The notes beneath the pieces were generated by a model. It searched no databases. It was not told the DNA's origin and saw only the letters and a program-made list of their open reading frames with translations. From NCBI RefSeq assembly GCF_004135935.1, contig NZ_CP025086.1, forward strand, positions 1,922,001 through 1,986,000: a DNA stretch of 64,000 nt. Direction: 5' to 3'. Shown here one piece after another: positions 52,434-62,837 of this stretch. Each line of letters opens with the position of its first letter. Position 1 is the stretch's first letter. The DNA comes from Methylovirgula ligni (GTDB lineage Bacteria; Pseudomonadota; Alphaproteobacteria; Rhizobiales; Beijerinckiaceae). The position numbers and the translations under genes were made by a program.

Positions 52434-53744
52434 TTGCTCAAAGCCCTTCCCATTCTGCCCATTTATCAGGCTGCCAGCGCGGCCCTCGCGCCGCTCAGCC
52501 CGGTCGTACTCTACGTGCGGCGCAAATGGCGGCGCGACGAACCGGACCGCGATGGCGAGAGGCTCGGCCGCCCGACCCAGCCGCGGCCCGAGGGACCTCT
52601 GGCCTGGCTGCATGGCGCTAGCGTCGGCGAGAGTCTGGCGCTTCTGCCGTTGGTCGAGCGGCTCTCCGCGCGTGGCTTCACGATCCTGGTTTCGACCGGA
52701 ACAAGCTCGGCCGCGGCGGTGATCGCGCCGCGGTTGCCGGCCGGCGCGCTGCATCAGTTCCTGCCGCTGGACGTGCCGCAATTCCTGACCCGCTTTCTCG
52801 CCTATTGGCGGCCAAATCTGGCGCTCATCGCCGAATCCGAGATCTGGCCCAATCTGTTTCTCGCCGTCAGGCGCCACAACATTCCGCTCCTTCTCGTCAA
52901 TGCGCGGATATCGGAAGCCTCGTTTCAGCGCTGGCGCTGGCTTCCCGGCTTCATCGGGACGCTGCTTGGCGCGGTCGATCTGTGCCTGGCGCAGAGCGAG
53001 GTGGATGCGGAGCGCTTCGCCTTGCTTGGGGCGCGCCATGTCAAAATCGCCGGCAATCTCAAATACGACGTCAGCGCGCCGCCGGCGGATCGTCAGGCGT
53101 TGGCCGCGCTCGCGGTGCGGATCGGGGCGCGGCCGGTTTGGGTTGCCGCCTCGACCCATCGCGGCGAGGAGGAAATTATTCTCGCCGCGCATCAGATCGC
53201 GGCGCAATCCGTACCCGGTCTGCTGACCATCATCGTGCCGCGTCACGCCAAGCGTGGCGGCGAAATCGCCGGCCTCGCCCATGCGCGCGGCCTGGCGGTC
53301 GCGCAGCGCTCGACGGAGGTTTCTGAAAACGGGGCCTTGCCGGAAATCTACGTCGCCGACACGACCGGCGAGCTCGGCTTGTTTTATCGCGTCGCGGGCA
53401 TCGCCTTCCTGGGCAAATCGCTGCTGCCGGCGACGAACGGCGGCCAAAACCCGGTCGAGCCGGCCAAGCTCGGCTGCGCGATCCTGCATGGGCCGCATGT
53501 TGCGAATTTTGGCGAAGTCTATCAGGTGCTCGACGAGGCGCGGGGCGCCGTCACCGTTGCCGATGCGGACACGATGGCCCGCGTCGTCGCCATTCTGCTC
53601 GCTGATGCCGGCAAATCGCGCTTGATGGCACGTGCGGCCAGCGAGACGGTCAAGGAACTCGGAGGCGCCTGCGAGCGGATCATGAGCGCGATCGAGCCGC
53701 ATCTTGCTCAGCTTTCTTTCGAAAGCCGGCAATGGCAGCATTAA
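52434..53744 (+). CDS. waaA: 3-deoxy-D-manno-octulosonate transferase
   Basis: KdtA (WaaA), 436 residues, transfers Kdo to lipid A precursor at the inner membrane. The N-terminal membrane anchor precedes HGASVGES (catalytic Glu) and the GT30 fold with AESEIWPNLF, NARISEASFQRW and the C-terminal GGQNPVEPAKLGCAILHGPH. The start is TTG 52434, with no better ATG ahead; the true start may differ by a few codons. Confidence 0.93.
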   Translation: MLKALPILPIYQAASAALAPLSPVVLYVRRKWRRDEPDRDGERLGRPTQPRPEGPLAWLHGASVGESLALLPLVERLSARGFTILVSTGTSSAAAVIAPRLPAGALHQFLPLDVPQFLTRFLAYWRPNLALIAESEIWPNLFLAVRRHNIPLLLVNARISEASFQRWRWLPGFIGTLLGAVDLCLAQSEVDAERFALLGARHVKIAGNLKYDVSAPPADRQALAALAVRIGARPVWVAASTHRGEEEIILAAHQIAAQSVPGLLTIIVPRHAKRGGEIAGLAHARGLAVAQRSTEVSENGALPEIYVADTTGELGLFYRVAGIAFLGKSLLPATNGGQNPVEPAKLGCAILHGPHVANFGEVYQVLDEARGAVTVADADTMARVVAILLADAGKSRLMARAASETVKELGGACERIMSAIEPHLAQLSFESRQWQH

Positions 53745-53777
53745 CGCAGAGCACGCGGCAGACGCTTCTCGCCGAAG

Positions 53778-53999
53778 CTATTTGCCGAGCTTGATGCCCA
53801 TGCGCTGCAATTTGGCTTGATAGCTGGCGTAAGGCTCCTGCAGATCGACATTCCAATAGCGCAGGTCTTCCAGCGGGATCGGGACACCGGTCGCGGCGCA
53901 GCGCACAAAAGCTCCGGGCCTTAAGACGCGAATATCGCCGTCGAGATATTCGATTTCGGCTTCGCCGGCGGAAAGGGGTTGGCGTTCGTAGCGGTTCAT
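53778..53999 (-). CDS. DUF2093 family protein
   Basis: A 73-residue protein of the DUF2093 family (AEIEYLDGDIRVLRPG and CAATGVPIPLEDLRYWNVD), normally next to waaA and lpxK in Rhizobiales. Function unknown. Here it is convergent with waaA and no lpxK lies between. ATG 53999 is preferred to an open frame from 54062. Confidence 0.88.
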   Translation of the reverse strand: MNRYERQPLSAGEAEIEYLDGDIRVLRPGAFVRCAATGVPIPLEDLRYWNVDLQEPYASYQAKLQRMGIKLGK

Positions 54000-54092
54000 T
54001 CTCGGATGCGGTTTCGCAAGGACACTCAAGCGATAATAGGCTAGCCGTACCGGAATTTCCACCCGAACCGAGACCTGGCGCGTAAAAACGCG

Positions 54093-54836
54093 CTACCGGC
54101 CGGTGAAAAGCCGCTTCGCGAGGGTTTCCGGCAGACCGGCGGCGCGGATTTTCCGTGCGGCCGCAGGGATGTCGTAGGGGATGCGCCGGAAAATCAGCCG
54201 AGAGGCGGCTGTGTCATAGAGCGCGTAGGCGGCGGCCGGGTTGTTGTCGCGCGGCTGGCCGACCGCGCCCAGAACGGCGAGCCATTTGCGCGACCCATCG
54301 ATCTTGATCGGAATGTCTGCTTCGGGGGTTTTGGCGCCCGGCGGTCCAAACACGCTCGAACGGTAGAGTTGCTGGCGATGGACATGGCCGCAGAACGTGA
54401 GGCGCTTCGGCGTGGCGCGCATCGAAGACTGCGCGCCAAAGGCGCCGGTAACATAGATCCAGCGCGCCGGAGCTGACGCATCGGCATGGACGAAGAGAAT
54501 ATCATTCAGTTCGGCAGTCAGCGGTAGATTCGCGAGAAAAGTCCGCTGCTCTTTGTCGAGATTTTCGCGTGTCCAGTCGATCGCGGCGCGTGCGTCGTCA
54601 TTCATTTCGTATCCGCCATCCATGATCGCAGCATCATGGTTGCCACGGACGAGGATCGCGCCGTCGCTTTGCCTTCGCATGGCGAGATCGACGACATAGG
54701 CCGGGTCGGCGCCATAGCCGACAAGGTCGCCGAGAAAGACGAATTGTGTCGCCCCTCGAGCCTTCGCATCCGCCAGACAGGCGTCGAGCGCCTCGCGATT
54801 CCCGTGGACGTCCGCCAGGAGCGCCAGCAGGCTCAA
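54093..54836 (-). CDS. Calcineurin-like metallophosphoesterase
   Basis: A 247-residue metallophosphoesterase of the YfcE-like group. Motifs are [32 protein letters not shown] and [13 protein letters not shown], so the metal centre is complete. Substrate unknown. The start overlaps the xseA stop on the same strand by four bases. Confidence 0.9.
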   Translation of the reverse strand: MSLLALLADVHGNREALDACLADAKARGATQFVFLGDLVGYGADPAYVVDLAMRRQSDGAILVRGNHDAAIMDGGYEMNDDARAAIDWTRENLDKEQRTFLANLPLTAELNDILFVHADASAPARWIYVTGAFGAQSSMRATPKRLTFCGHVHRQQLYRSSVFGPPGAKTPEADIPIKIDGSRKWLAVLGAVGQPRDNNPAAAYALYDTAASRLIFRRIPYDIPAAARKIRAAGLPETLAKRLFTGR

Positions 54837-56623
54837 AACAGCGAGCCTTGCGTCGGCTTGGCACGGGCGCGCACGGCCTTGGCCGGGGCGGCTTTCGTCG
54901 CCTCGCCCGCGGTCGCGCTGCGATGACCGTCGGCGAATTCGATGTCGAGCCGGGCGCCGTCCGCGACATCGGCGGCGCGGTGCAAGGGCATTCCGTCGGC
55001 GTCGCGGACCAGAGCGAAGCCGCGCGCGAGCACTTGCCGGTAACCGAGCGTGCCGAGAAGTTGGGTCTGGGCCGCCAGCCTTTGGCCGCGCCGCTCCAGC
55101 CCGGAGGCGGCGGCGCGGCGCAAACGCGCATCCAATCCCGTGAGCCGCTGGCGTGCCGTCGTAACCTTCTGGGCTTCAAGCCGCGCCCGTCCCGCCAGCG
55201 CCGTGCCGAGGCGCAAATGCGCCTGGACAAAATGCTGCCGGCGCTCTCCAACAAACGCGACAAGTGCCTGATGAAGTCGATCCGCTTGCGACTCGATCAC
55301 CTGACCCTGCCGCTCCAGCCCGGCGGCGGCGGCGCGGCGCAAACGCGCATCCAATCCCGTGAGGCGCTGGCGTGCCGTCGTGACCTTCTGGGCTTCAAGC
55401 CGCGCCCGTCCCGCCAGCGCCGTACCGAGGCGCAAATGCGCCTGAGTAAGCCGCTGGCGACCGCGCTCGGCCGTTTGGGCGGCCGCGCGACGCAGACGAT
55501 GCTCGAGAGCATCGAGCTTTTGCGCAGCGCGGCCCATTTTCGCTTGCGGCGATTGGCTGGTGAGCCTGTGCGCGAGGCGCGCCAGAGCGATATGCCGCCG
55601 GTCGATTACGCCGGCCATGACATTGGCGAGCCGCGTGCTCGTCTGGTCAAAGTCCTGACGCGGAATCGCGAGGAGGGCGTCGCCGCGCGGCAGGGCGCGG
55701 GCGAGGGCGCGCCAGTCGGCGCGGCGTTGGGCGAGAAAGCGCAAGGCCGCGTTACCCTGCCGGCGCGAGAGATCGGCGAGTGCGGTCAGCAATTCGCTGC
55801 GCACCGGCACGGCCTTTTCGGCGGCGCCCGTCGGCGTCGGGGCGCGCAGGTCGGCGGCGTGATCGAGCAGCGTCCAGTCGGTTTCGTGGCCGATGGCGGA
55901 GATCAGCGGGATGAGGCTGGCCGCGGCCGCCCGCACGACGATCTCTTCGTTGAAGCTCCAGAGGTCTTCGAGCGAGCCGCCGCCGCGCGCGACGATGAGG
56001 ACATCCGGGCGCGGCTCGGGCATAGCGTTAAAACCGGTAATCGCGGCGGCGACTTCGGCGGCGCTGGTCTCGCCCTGCACGCGCACCGGCCAGACGAGGA
56101 CATTGCGCGGAAAGCGGTCGGCGATGCGGTGGAGAATGTCGCGAATCACCGCGCCGGTCGGCGACGTGACGACGCCGATCATCGCCGGCAAAAATGGAAT
56201 GATCTGCTTGCGCGCTTCGTCGAAGAGGCCCTCGGCCGCGAGCTTGCGGCGGCGCTCTTCGAGCAGCGCCATGAGCGCGCCGAGTCCTGCGGGCTCGAGA
56301 CTTTCGACGACGATCTGATAGGACGATTTGCCGGGATAAGTCGTCACCTTGCCCGAGGCGATGACTTCGAGCCCTTCCTCCGGCTTCACCTTCAGCCGCG
56401 CCAGCGTGCCCTTCCAGATCACGGCATCGATCCGTGCCGTCTCGTCCTTCAGGCTGAAATAGGCATGGCCGGACGAATGCGGCCCGCGATAATTCGAAAT
56501 CTCGCCGCGCAGGCGCACGAAGCCGAAGCTTTCCTCGATCGTGCGTTTCAACGCCCCGGCAAGTTCGCCGACGGTGAATTCGGGCGCGTTGGTGATCGGC
56601 TTGTTTGTGGTCGGCTTGGCCAT
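54833..56623 (-). CDS. xseA: Exodeoxyribonuclease VII large subunit, with internal duplication
   Basis: XseA of 596 residues, longer than the E. coli protein (about 456). The N-terminal OB fold ([20 protein letters not shown]) and the catalytic region ([15 protein letters not shown], then [20 protein letters not shown] and [17 protein letters not shown]) are intact. The C-terminal coiled-coil region is extended by a near-duplicate block: [20 protein letters not shown] occurs twice, 73 residues apart. The small subunit xseB is not seen. Start ATG 56623. Confidence 0.95.
   Translation of the reverse strand: MAKPTTNKPITNAPEFTVGELAGALKRTIEESFGFVRLRGEISNYRGPHSSGHAYFSLKDETARIDAVIWKGTLARLKVKPEEGLEVIASGKVTTYPGKSSYQIVVESLEPAGLGALMALLEERRRKLAAEGLFDEARKQIIPFLPAMIGVVTSPTGAVIRDILHRIADRFPRNVLVWPVRVQGETSAAEVAAAITGFNAMPEPRPDVLIVARGGGSLEDLWSFNEEIVVRAAAASLIPLISAIGHETDWTLLDHAADLRAPTPTGAAEKAVPVRSELLTALADLSRRQGNAALRFLAQRRADWRALARALPRGDALLAIPRQDFDQTSTRLANVMAGVIDRRHIALARLAHRLTSQSPQAKMGRAAQKLDALEHRLRRAAAQTAERGRQRLTQAHLRLGTALAGRARLEAQKVTTARQRLTGLDARLRRAAAAGLERQGQVIESQADRLHQALVAFVGERRQHFVQAHLRLGTALAGRARLEAQKVTTARQRLTGLDARLRRAAASGLERRGQRLAAQTQLLGTLGYRQVLARGFALVRDADGMPLHRAADVADGARLDIEFADGHRSATAGEATKAAPAKAVRARAKPTQGSLF
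55091..55444. repeat. 135-bp direct repeat within xseA
   Basis: Positions 55091-55225 recur at 55310-55444 with about four mismatches; the period is 219 bases (73 codons), so frame is kept. It duplicates part of the C-terminal helical region. Confidence 0.9.
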
Positions 56624-56754
56624 TGCGCAAAGATGGCGGCTCCGGGCGCGAAAGAAAAGGGTGTTCGCCCCGCGTCTCCGCAGCAAGGCGCTGGTAACCT
56701 TGACGTTCCGCGCCCGCTGCTTCATGCCCGGCAGGTAAAACGAGGGCCGCGGCC

Positions 56755-57396
56755 ATGCAAAACTCGATCCGTCTTTGCAGCGGCGTTCTGCTCGCCTTTG
56801 TCGCCGGCTATATCGATACAGCGACCTTTCTGGGCGTTTCGGAACTCTTCTCGGCCCATATCACCGGCAACTTCGTCGTTTTCGCCATCGCGCTCGTGCA
56901 TGGCGTGCGTGGGGTCGATTGGCTCAAATTGATCGCATTGCCGGTATTTTTCATCGGCGTGCCGCTGGCGACTTTTCTCTACGACCGCACCGCGGCGCGC
57001 ATCGGCACGGTTCTCATCTGCGAGCTGGTTTTGCTCGGCGGCGTCGGCCTGCTCGCGCTTTTCCCGCAGGTGCAGCCGCATATCGCGTGGCTGGCGATGG
57101 CGCTGGTGCTCGCGATGGCCTTCCAGAATGCCGCCCACCAACTGGATGCCACGCTCGGCCCGACAAGCGCCGTGATGACGACCAATTCGGCCAAACTTTT
57201 TGTCGCTTTGTGGCGCAAGGTGCTGGCGGCGCCCGAGGACGTGCCGATGGTCAAGGCCGACGGAATCGGCGCGCGGATCATCTTTTTCGCGGGCGGCTGC
57301 GCGGTTTCGGCGTTCGCCACGCATCGTTTCGGCCTGGCCTCGGTTCTTCTGCCTGCGGCATTGGTGGGGCTAGTCGCGGCGGCGCGCAGGCAATAG
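56755..57396 (+). CDS. DUF1275 (YoaK) family membrane protein
   Basis: A 213-residue protein with about six membrane helices of the DUF1275 family ([35 protein letters not shown]). Function unknown. GAGG lies before the ATG. An antiporter follows 21 bases later. Confidence 0.85.
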   Translation: MQNSIRLCSGVLLAFVAGYIDTATFLGVSELFSAHITGNFVVFAIALVHGVRGVDWLKLIALPVFFIGVPLATFLYDRTAARIGTVLICELVLLGGVGLLALFPQVQPHIAWLAMALVLAMAFQNAAHQLDATLGPTSAVMTTNSAKLFVALWRKVLAAPEDVPMVKADGIGARIIFFAGGCAVSAFATHRFGLASVLLPAALVGLVAAARRQ

Positions 57397-57417
57397 GCAA
57401 ACGGACGAGGATTTTGC

Positions 57418-59202
57418 ATGACGTCTTCGCCCGATCATTACAAAAGTATTCTGCTGTTTCTTGGCACGGCCGCCGTCGTTGCGCCGCTGTTCCGGCGGCT
57501 GAAGGTCAGCCCGATCTTCGGCTTTCTCGTCGCCGGCTTCTGCTTCGGGCCTTACGGCCTCGGCGCGCTCGTCACCAGCGGCGCCGCCCCCGCATGGCTC
57601 TCGCGCATCACGCTCGATAATCTCGACGAGATCACGCCGCTTGCCGATTTCGGCGTCGCCTTTCTTCTGTTCATGATCGGGCTCGAATTGAGCTTCGAGC
57701 GTCTCCTGCACCTGCGCCGCCTCGTCTTCGGCTTCGGTGCGGCGCAGGTGTTCAGCTCGGCGCTGGTGCTCGGCGGCCTTGCGCTGGCGCTGCATCATTC
57801 GCCGGCTTCGGCACTCATTCTCGGCCTCGCCCTGGCGATGTCGTCGACAGCGATCGTCATTCCCGTGCTCGCCGACCGCAAGCGCCTTGGCACGACGACG
57901 GGCCGGACGATCTTTTCGGTGCTGCTGTTTCAGGACCTGATGGTCGCGCCGCTGTTGTTCCTGGTGACCATCCTCGGCGCCCACCACGATCGGTTCGACG
58001 CGGTGCTGCTCTACACCGTCTTGCCAGCGTGCCTCGGCATCGGCGCGGTGGCGCTCATCGGCCGTCTGGTCCTGCGGCCCTTGTTTCACCTCGTTGCCGC
58101 GGCCGGCTTGCCCGAATCCTTCATGGCCGCCTGTCTTTTTGTCGTCATCGGCACCAGCGTCGTTTCCGCCGTCAGCGGGCTGTCGATGGGGCTCGGCGCG
58201 CTGATCGCCGGTCTGCTCCTCGCCGAGACCGAATATCGCCGCCAGATCGAGGTAACGATCGAGCCGTTCCAGGGGCTGTTGCTCGGCCTGTTCTTTCTCT
58301 CTGTCGGCGCCGGCCTCGATCTTTCGCTCATCTTCTCCTCGCCGCTGCGCACCCTCGGCCTCGCTGCCGGATTCATCGCGATCAAGGCAATTGCGACCTA
58401 TGCCGCAGGGCGCCTGTTCCGTTTCAGCCCGGCCGTGACGCTCGAAACGGCATTGATGCTTGCGCCGGGCGGCGAATTCGCGCTGGTCGTGATTGCGAGC
58501 GCGATCGCCAGCCGTGCCCTGGGCGCGCAGATCGGCGGCGACGCCCTCGTCGCGGTGACGCTCTCAATGTTCGTTGTGCCCTTGATGGGAATTCTCGTCA
58601 GCCGGCTGCCGCGGCCAAAAGCAGAGACGGACGCCGAACTGGCTCAGCTTCCGTCCCCGCAGGAAGAGGGCGCCGCGAGCAAGGCGATTATCGTCGGCTA
58701 CGGCCGCGTCGGCCAATTGGTCGGCGAAATGTTGAAAGCGCACGCGATCGATTTCATCGCGATCGAGACCGGCGCCACCCTCGTCAAGCAATTGCGTCAG
58801 CAGGGGCTGGAAATCTATTGGGGCGATGCGAGCCGGCCCGAGTTTCTCGCGCGCTGCGGCATTGCCAACGCACGCGCCCTGATCGTAACGGTCGGCGGCT
58901 CGCAGGCCTCCGAGGAGATCGTCGCGGCGGCGCGGCCGCTCAATGCGGATTTGACGATCGTCGCGCGCGCTCGGGATGCGGAGCATGCGCGCACGCTTTA
59001 CGAACTTGGTGTGACCGACGCGGTTCCCGAGACGGTCGAGGCCAGTCTGCAATTGTCGGAGGCTGCGCTTGTGGATCTGGGCATCCCGATGGGCCTCGTC
59101 ATCGCCTCGATCCACGCCAAGCGTGACGAATATCGCAAGGCGCTGCAGCTCGCCGACGGCAAAGCGAGACGCGAATTTCGCGCGCCGCGCCATCGTCGAT
59201 GA
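57418..59202 (+). CDS. CPA2 monovalent cation/proton antiporter, KefB-like
   Basis: A 594-residue antiporter. About 12 membrane helices (PIFGFLVAGFCFGPYGLGAL, FLLFMIGLELSFERLL, ALAMSSTAIVIPVLAD) are followed by a TrkA-N Rossmann domain (KAIIVGYGRVGQLVGEML). It is of the KefB/KefC type and may export K+ or Na+ for protons. No ancillary KefF/G gene is seen. Confidence 0.9.
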   Translation: MTSSPDHYKSILLFLGTAAVVAPLFRRLKVSPIFGFLVAGFCFGPYGLGALVTSGAAPAWLSRITLDNLDEITPLADFGVAFLLFMIGLELSFERLLHLRRLVFGFGAAQVFSSALVLGGLALALHHSPASALILGLALAMSSTAIVIPVLADRKRLGTTTGRTIFSVLLFQDLMVAPLLFLVTILGAHHDRFDAVLLYTVLPACLGIGAVALIGRLVLRPLFHLVAAAGLPESFMAACLFVVIGTSVVSAVSGLSMGLGALIAGLLLAETEYRRQIEVTIEPFQGLLLGLFFLSVGAGLDLSLIFSSPLRTLGLAAGFIAIKAIATYAAGRLFRFSPAVTLETALMLAPGGEFALVVIASAIASRALGAQIGGDALVAVTLSMFVVPLMGILVSRLPRPKAETDAELAQLPSPQEEGAASKAIIVGYGRVGQLVGEMLKAHAIDFIAIETGATLVKQLRQQGLEIYWGDASRPEFLARCGIANARALIVTVGGSQASEEIVAAARPLNADLTIVARARDAEHARTLYELGVTDAVPETVEASLQLSEAALVDLGIPMGLVIASIHAKRDEYRKALQLADGKARREFRAPRHRR

Positions 59203-59238
59203 TTATATGTCCGTCATTTGCAAGTGAGAATTCTTTCG

Positions 59239-60156
59239 ATGCCCCCCCATCCTTCGCTTGAAACGATCCGTCCGCCGCGCTTCATCGGCGGCCTGCGCGA
59301 GCTTGCCGACGATTACGACGTGATCCTCTGCGATGTCTGGGGCGTCGTTCACAATGGCGTTATCCAATATGAAAAAGCTACCGACGCCTTGCGGCGATTC
59401 CGCGAAAAGGGCGGCAGCGTCGTCCTCATCACCAACGCACCGCGTCCGCGCTGGCGCGTCGTCGCGATGCTCGATAGATTGAAAGTGTCACATGACACCT
59501 ACGACGGCGCCGTCAGTTCCGGTGACGTGACGGTTTCATTGATTCGCGAGCGCGGCGACCTGCCGCTCGCCTATATCGGCCCTCAAGGCGATATGGAGAT
59601 ATTCAGCGAGGCGGAGACGCAGCTCGGCCACAAGCTCAAATTCGTCGGCATCGAACAGGCTGCCTATGTCGTCTGCGTCGGCCTCGAAGCGGCGGAGCGC
59701 GAAACCCCGGCCGATTATGAGACGCGGCTGCGGCTGCTGCGTCGCCATGACGCCGAATTCATCTGCGCCAACCCGGACATCGTCGTCGAGCATGGCGACC
59801 GGCTCGTCTATTGCGCCGGGGCTTTGGCCGAAGCCTACGAGGCGCTGGGCGGGCGCGTTGTCCAGGCGGGCAAGCCGCATGCGGAGATTTATCGCCGGGC
59901 GCTGGCGCTTGCCGCGAGCGCCCGGGGCGCGGCGACCGACTCCAGCCGGGTTTTGGCCATCGGCGATTCGGCGCATACCGACATCAAGGGCGCGCAGGCG
60001 CAGGGCCTGGCGACGCTGTTCGTGACCAGTGGCATCCACCGGGCGGAGCTGCATGAGGAGGCCGGTAACGGCCCGCTCAACGCCGCGGCATTTCACCAGT
60101 TTGTCGAGAATCTCGGCTTCAAGCCGACCGCGGTGGCCACCGAATTGGCCTGGTAA
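59239..60156 (+). CDS. TIGR01459 HAD-superfamily hydrolase
   Basis: A 305-residue HAD phosphatase of the TIGR01459 type, found in alphaproteobacteria. The nucleophile motif is LCDVWGVVHNG, the second motif ITNAPRPR and the last IGDSAHTDIKGA. Substrate unknown. ATG 59239 is preferred to a TTG at 59218. Confidence 0.88.
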   Translation: MPPHPSLETIRPPRFIGGLRELADDYDVILCDVWGVVHNGVIQYEKATDALRRFREKGGSVVLITNAPRPRWRVVAMLDRLKVSHDTYDGAVSSGDVTVSLIRERGDLPLAYIGPQGDMEIFSEAETQLGHKLKFVGIEQAAYVVCVGLEAAERETPADYETRLRLLRRHDAEFICANPDIVVEHGDRLVYCAGALAEAYEALGGRVVQAGKPHAEIYRRALALAASARGAATDSSRVLAIGDSAHTDIKGAQAQGLATLFVTSGIHRAELHEEAGNGPLNAAAFHQFVENLGFKPTAVATELAW

Positions 60157-60160
60157 GGCG

Positions 60161-60556
60161 CTAGGCGACCGCAGCGGTGGTAAAGATCGAATCGATTTTG
60201 GCTTTCAGCGTCGTGGCGTTGAAAGGCTTGACGATATAATGGTTGACGCCTGCCTTGCGGGCGGCAATCACGTTCTCGGTTTTGGATTCCGCCGTGACCA
60301 TGATGAAGGGGACCTCAGTGAGATCCTTGTGTTCGCGGACCTTCTGGAGGAGCTGGAAGCCGGTCATTGGCTCCATATTCCAGTCCGAGATGATCAGCCC
60401 GTAGGACTTTTGCTGAATCTTTTCCAACGCTTCGGCGCCGCTCGACGCCTCGTCGATGTTGGTGAAGCCAATCTGCGTCAGCAGATTGCGAATAATTCTG
60501 ACCATCGTCATGTAATCGTCCACGACGAGGATCGGGAGTGAGGGTTCAATAATCAT
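60161..60556 (-). CDS. CheY-like single-domain response regulator
   Basis: A 131-residue receiver domain. Asp13/Asp14 (VVDDYMT), the phosphoacceptor Asp58 (IISDWNM), Thr88 and Lys110 (IVKPF) are all present. Chemotaxis or a phosphorelay is likely; no partner kinase is adjacent. GGAGGAC sits before the ATG. It ends four bases after the HAD gene's stop, convergent. Confidence 0.92.
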   Translation of the reverse strand: MIIEPSLPILVVDDYMTMVRIIRNLLTQIGFTNIDEASSGAEALEKIQQKSYGLIISDWNMEPMTGFQLLQKVREHKDLTEVPFIMVTAESKTENVIAARKAGVNHYIVKPFNATTLKAKIDSIFTTAAVA

Positions 60557-60835
60557 TAAGTCCTCCGGCCGGACGCGACGGTCGGTTAAAAATAAGCTAT
60601 CGCGCAGTGCCCGGAGAAAAGCCTCCGTTGGCCCCACGCAATTAAACGTAGCGGCACTTGCAATTCCGTTAATTTAAAACGCCGGAAACGCGATCAGGGC
60701 GCGCAACGCCTCACGACAAAAAGCAAAACAAATTTTTGCCTCATTGCGGCGGCTTGTTCCCCGCGCTTGACGCGCGCGGCGGCGCGCGGCAGGGTCGCGC
60801 CCGTTCGGCGGCAGGCGCCGCCTCTTGCGGTTCCT

Positions 60836-61807
60836 ATGGTTCAATCCCTCGCTGCGCCTTCCTCGCCTCGTTTCGTCGTTGCCGTCGATCCCGAGGTGCC
60901 GCCGCCAGGCTTCGAGGGCGCGGTCGCCGCCATCGGCAATTTTGACGGCGTCCACCGCGGCCATGTCGCGGTGCTCAAGCGCGCCGAGGCCGTCGCCCGC
61001 CAGCTCGGCCGACCCTGCATCGTGCTCACTTTCGAGCCGCATCCGGCGGATTTCTTCTTTAGAACGGATACGATCTTTCGGCTCACCCCGCAGGAGACCA
61101 AGGCGGTCGCGCTGGCGCGGGCGGGCGTTGAGGGGATGATCGTGCTGACGTTCGACGCCGCGCTCGCCGCGATGCCGGCGGAGGATTTCGTCCGCGAGAT
61201 TCTTGTCCGGCGGCTGAAGATCGGCGGTGTCGTCGCCGGTTATGATTTTCACTTTGGCAAGGGCCGGCTGGGAACGCCTGCCTTTCTGGCCGAAGCCGGG
61301 CAGCGCTATGGTTTCGCGGTCGAGATTGTCGAGCGGATCGCCGCCGATTCCAGCGGCTCGATCGTGCCGGCGTCCTCGACCGAGACGCGCAAGGCGCTTG
61401 AAGCTGGCGATGTCGAGCGCGCGCAGACCTTGCTCGGCCATCCCTATTTCGTCATCGCCGAAGTCATTCACGGCGAGAAGCGCGGCCGTGATCTCGGGTT
61501 TCCCACCGCCAATCTGCGGCTGCATCACTCGGTGCGGCTGCGGCACGGCATCTACGCCGTGCGCGTGCGGATCGGCGAGACCTGGTACGGCGGTGTTGCC
61601 AGCTTCGGCACGCGCCCGACATTCGACAATGGCGCGCCGCTGCTCGAAGTCTATATCTTCGATTTCTCCGGCGATCTTTACGGCAAGATGATCGAAGTCG
61701 CCTTCGTGCATTTCCTGCGCGACGAATTGAAATTCGAGTCTGTCGAGGCGCTCGTCGCGCAGATCAACGACGATGCGGCGAAAGCCCGCGCGTTGCTGGC
61801 AGATTAA
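60836..61807 (+). CDS. ribF: Bifunctional riboflavin kinase/FAD synthetase
   Basis: RibF, 323 residues, makes FMN then FAD from riboflavin. The N-terminal adenylyltransferase has GNFDGVHRGHVAVL and VVAGYDFHFGKGRLG; the C-terminal kinase has GRDLGFPTANL and SFGTRPTFDNGAPLLE. ATG 60836 is preferred to a TTG at 60767. Convergent with murI, four-base gap. Confidence 0.95.
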   Translation: MVQSLAAPSSPRFVVAVDPEVPPPGFEGAVAAIGNFDGVHRGHVAVLKRAEAVARQLGRPCIVLTFEPHPADFFFRTDTIFRLTPQETKAVALARAGVEGMIVLTFDAALAAMPAEDFVREILVRRLKIGGVVAGYDFHFGKGRLGTPAFLAEAGQRYGFAVEIVERIAADSSGSIVPASSTETRKALEAGDVERAQTLLGHPYFVIAEVIHGEKRGRDLGFPTANLRLHHSVRLRHGIYAVRVRIGETWYGGVASFGTRPTFDNGAPLLEVYIFDFSGDLYGKMIEVAFVHFLRDELKFESVEALVAQINDDAAKARALLAD

Positions 61808-61811
61808 GCCG

Positions 61812-62645
61812 TCACACGCTTTGCATCGGGATTGGATTTTCCGCAATCTCGACGATGCCGCGCTCGGCCAGGGCAGCGGCGAGCGCGGGGCTCGGTGCTG
61901 CGCCGCTGGTGAAGAGCGCGGTATGGCCGGCGGCGGCCTGCGCCGCGGGTGCCCGGCCGAGGTCCTCGCGCAAGACATGGTCGAGCCGCCGGGCGATGGC
62001 CTCGGCCGGATCGATCCAGACGACGGGCCAGGGCGCGAGCCGCTCGAATTGCGCCAGCAGCAGCGGATAATGCGTGCAGGCCAGCACGATGCAATCGGTT
62101 CGCAATCCGTCTTTTTCGACAAAACTCGGCGCGATTTCATCTGTGAGCGAAACGTCGGAAACCGGTTCGCCTTTCATGAAGGCTTCGGCGAGGCTGGCGA
62201 GCTTGGTCGAGCCGACGAGCGTCACATCGCAATGGGCGGCATAGGTGCGCACGAGATCGTGCGTATAGTCGCGCGCGACGGTGCCCGGCGTTGCCAGAAT
62301 GGAAATCAGCTTCGAGGCCGATCGCGTCGCCGCCGGCTTGATCGCAGGCACGGTGCCGATGAAGGGCAGGCCGGGATAGGCGGCGCGCAGATGCGGCAGC
62401 ACCAGGGTCGAGGCAGTGTTGCAGGCGATGACGATGGCATCGGGCGCATAATCGCCGACGAGCCGCGCCACGACCGTGCCGACGCGCTTTATTAGGTCCG
62501 GTTCGCTGAGCCGGCCATAGGGAAAGCCCGCGTCGTCGGCAACATAGAGGCATTGCGCATCCGGCCGCTGGCGCATCACTTCCGTAAGGACGGTGAGGCC
62601 ACCCAGCCCGGAATCAAAGACGACAACATGCGGCGGTTTCGGCAT
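61812..62645 (-). CDS. murI: Glutamate racemase
   Basis: MurI, 277 residues, makes D-glutamate for peptidoglycan. FDSGLGGLTV, catalytic Cys75 in IACNTAST and Cys190-Thr-His192 in VLACTHYPLL are present. Length is standard. Confidence 0.95.
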   Translation of the reverse strand: MPKPPHVVVFDSGLGGLTVLTEVMRQRPDAQCLYVADDAGFPYGRLSEPDLIKRVGTVVARLVGDYAPDAIVIACNTASTLVLPHLRAAYPGLPFIGTVPAIKPAATRSASKLISILATPGTVARDYTHDLVRTYAAHCDVTLVGSTKLASLAEAFMKGEPVSDVSLTDEIAPSFVEKDGLRTDCIVLACTHYPLLLAQFERLAPWPVVWIDPAEAIARRLDHVLREDLGRAPAAQAAAGHTALFTSGAAPSPALAAALAERGIVEIAENPIPMQSV

Positions 62646-62837
62646 AAGGGCTTGGACGGGGCCTTGGATTGAACTGCGTTGAATTGCCCACTCGGGCTGC
62701 GGCGATCCTTAGCGCGTTCCGGCGCCAAGATCGACCCATTTCACCTCTCGGCCGAAGCAGGAAAGTCACAGTTCGCAAAGGCTCGCGGCCCAATTGAGGC
62801 TTTTTCCTGCGGTGCGCGTTTAGCACGGGGAGAATCC

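Noticed and set aside
55091-55444. Regular repeats considered as a CRISPR array
   Set aside because: Only two copies, 135 bases long, inside an intact xseA frame; no repeat-spacer pattern and no cas genes.
60674-62140. 488-codon leftward frame across ribF and murI
   Set aside because: Antisense to ribF and out of frame with murI, both with complete active-site motifs.
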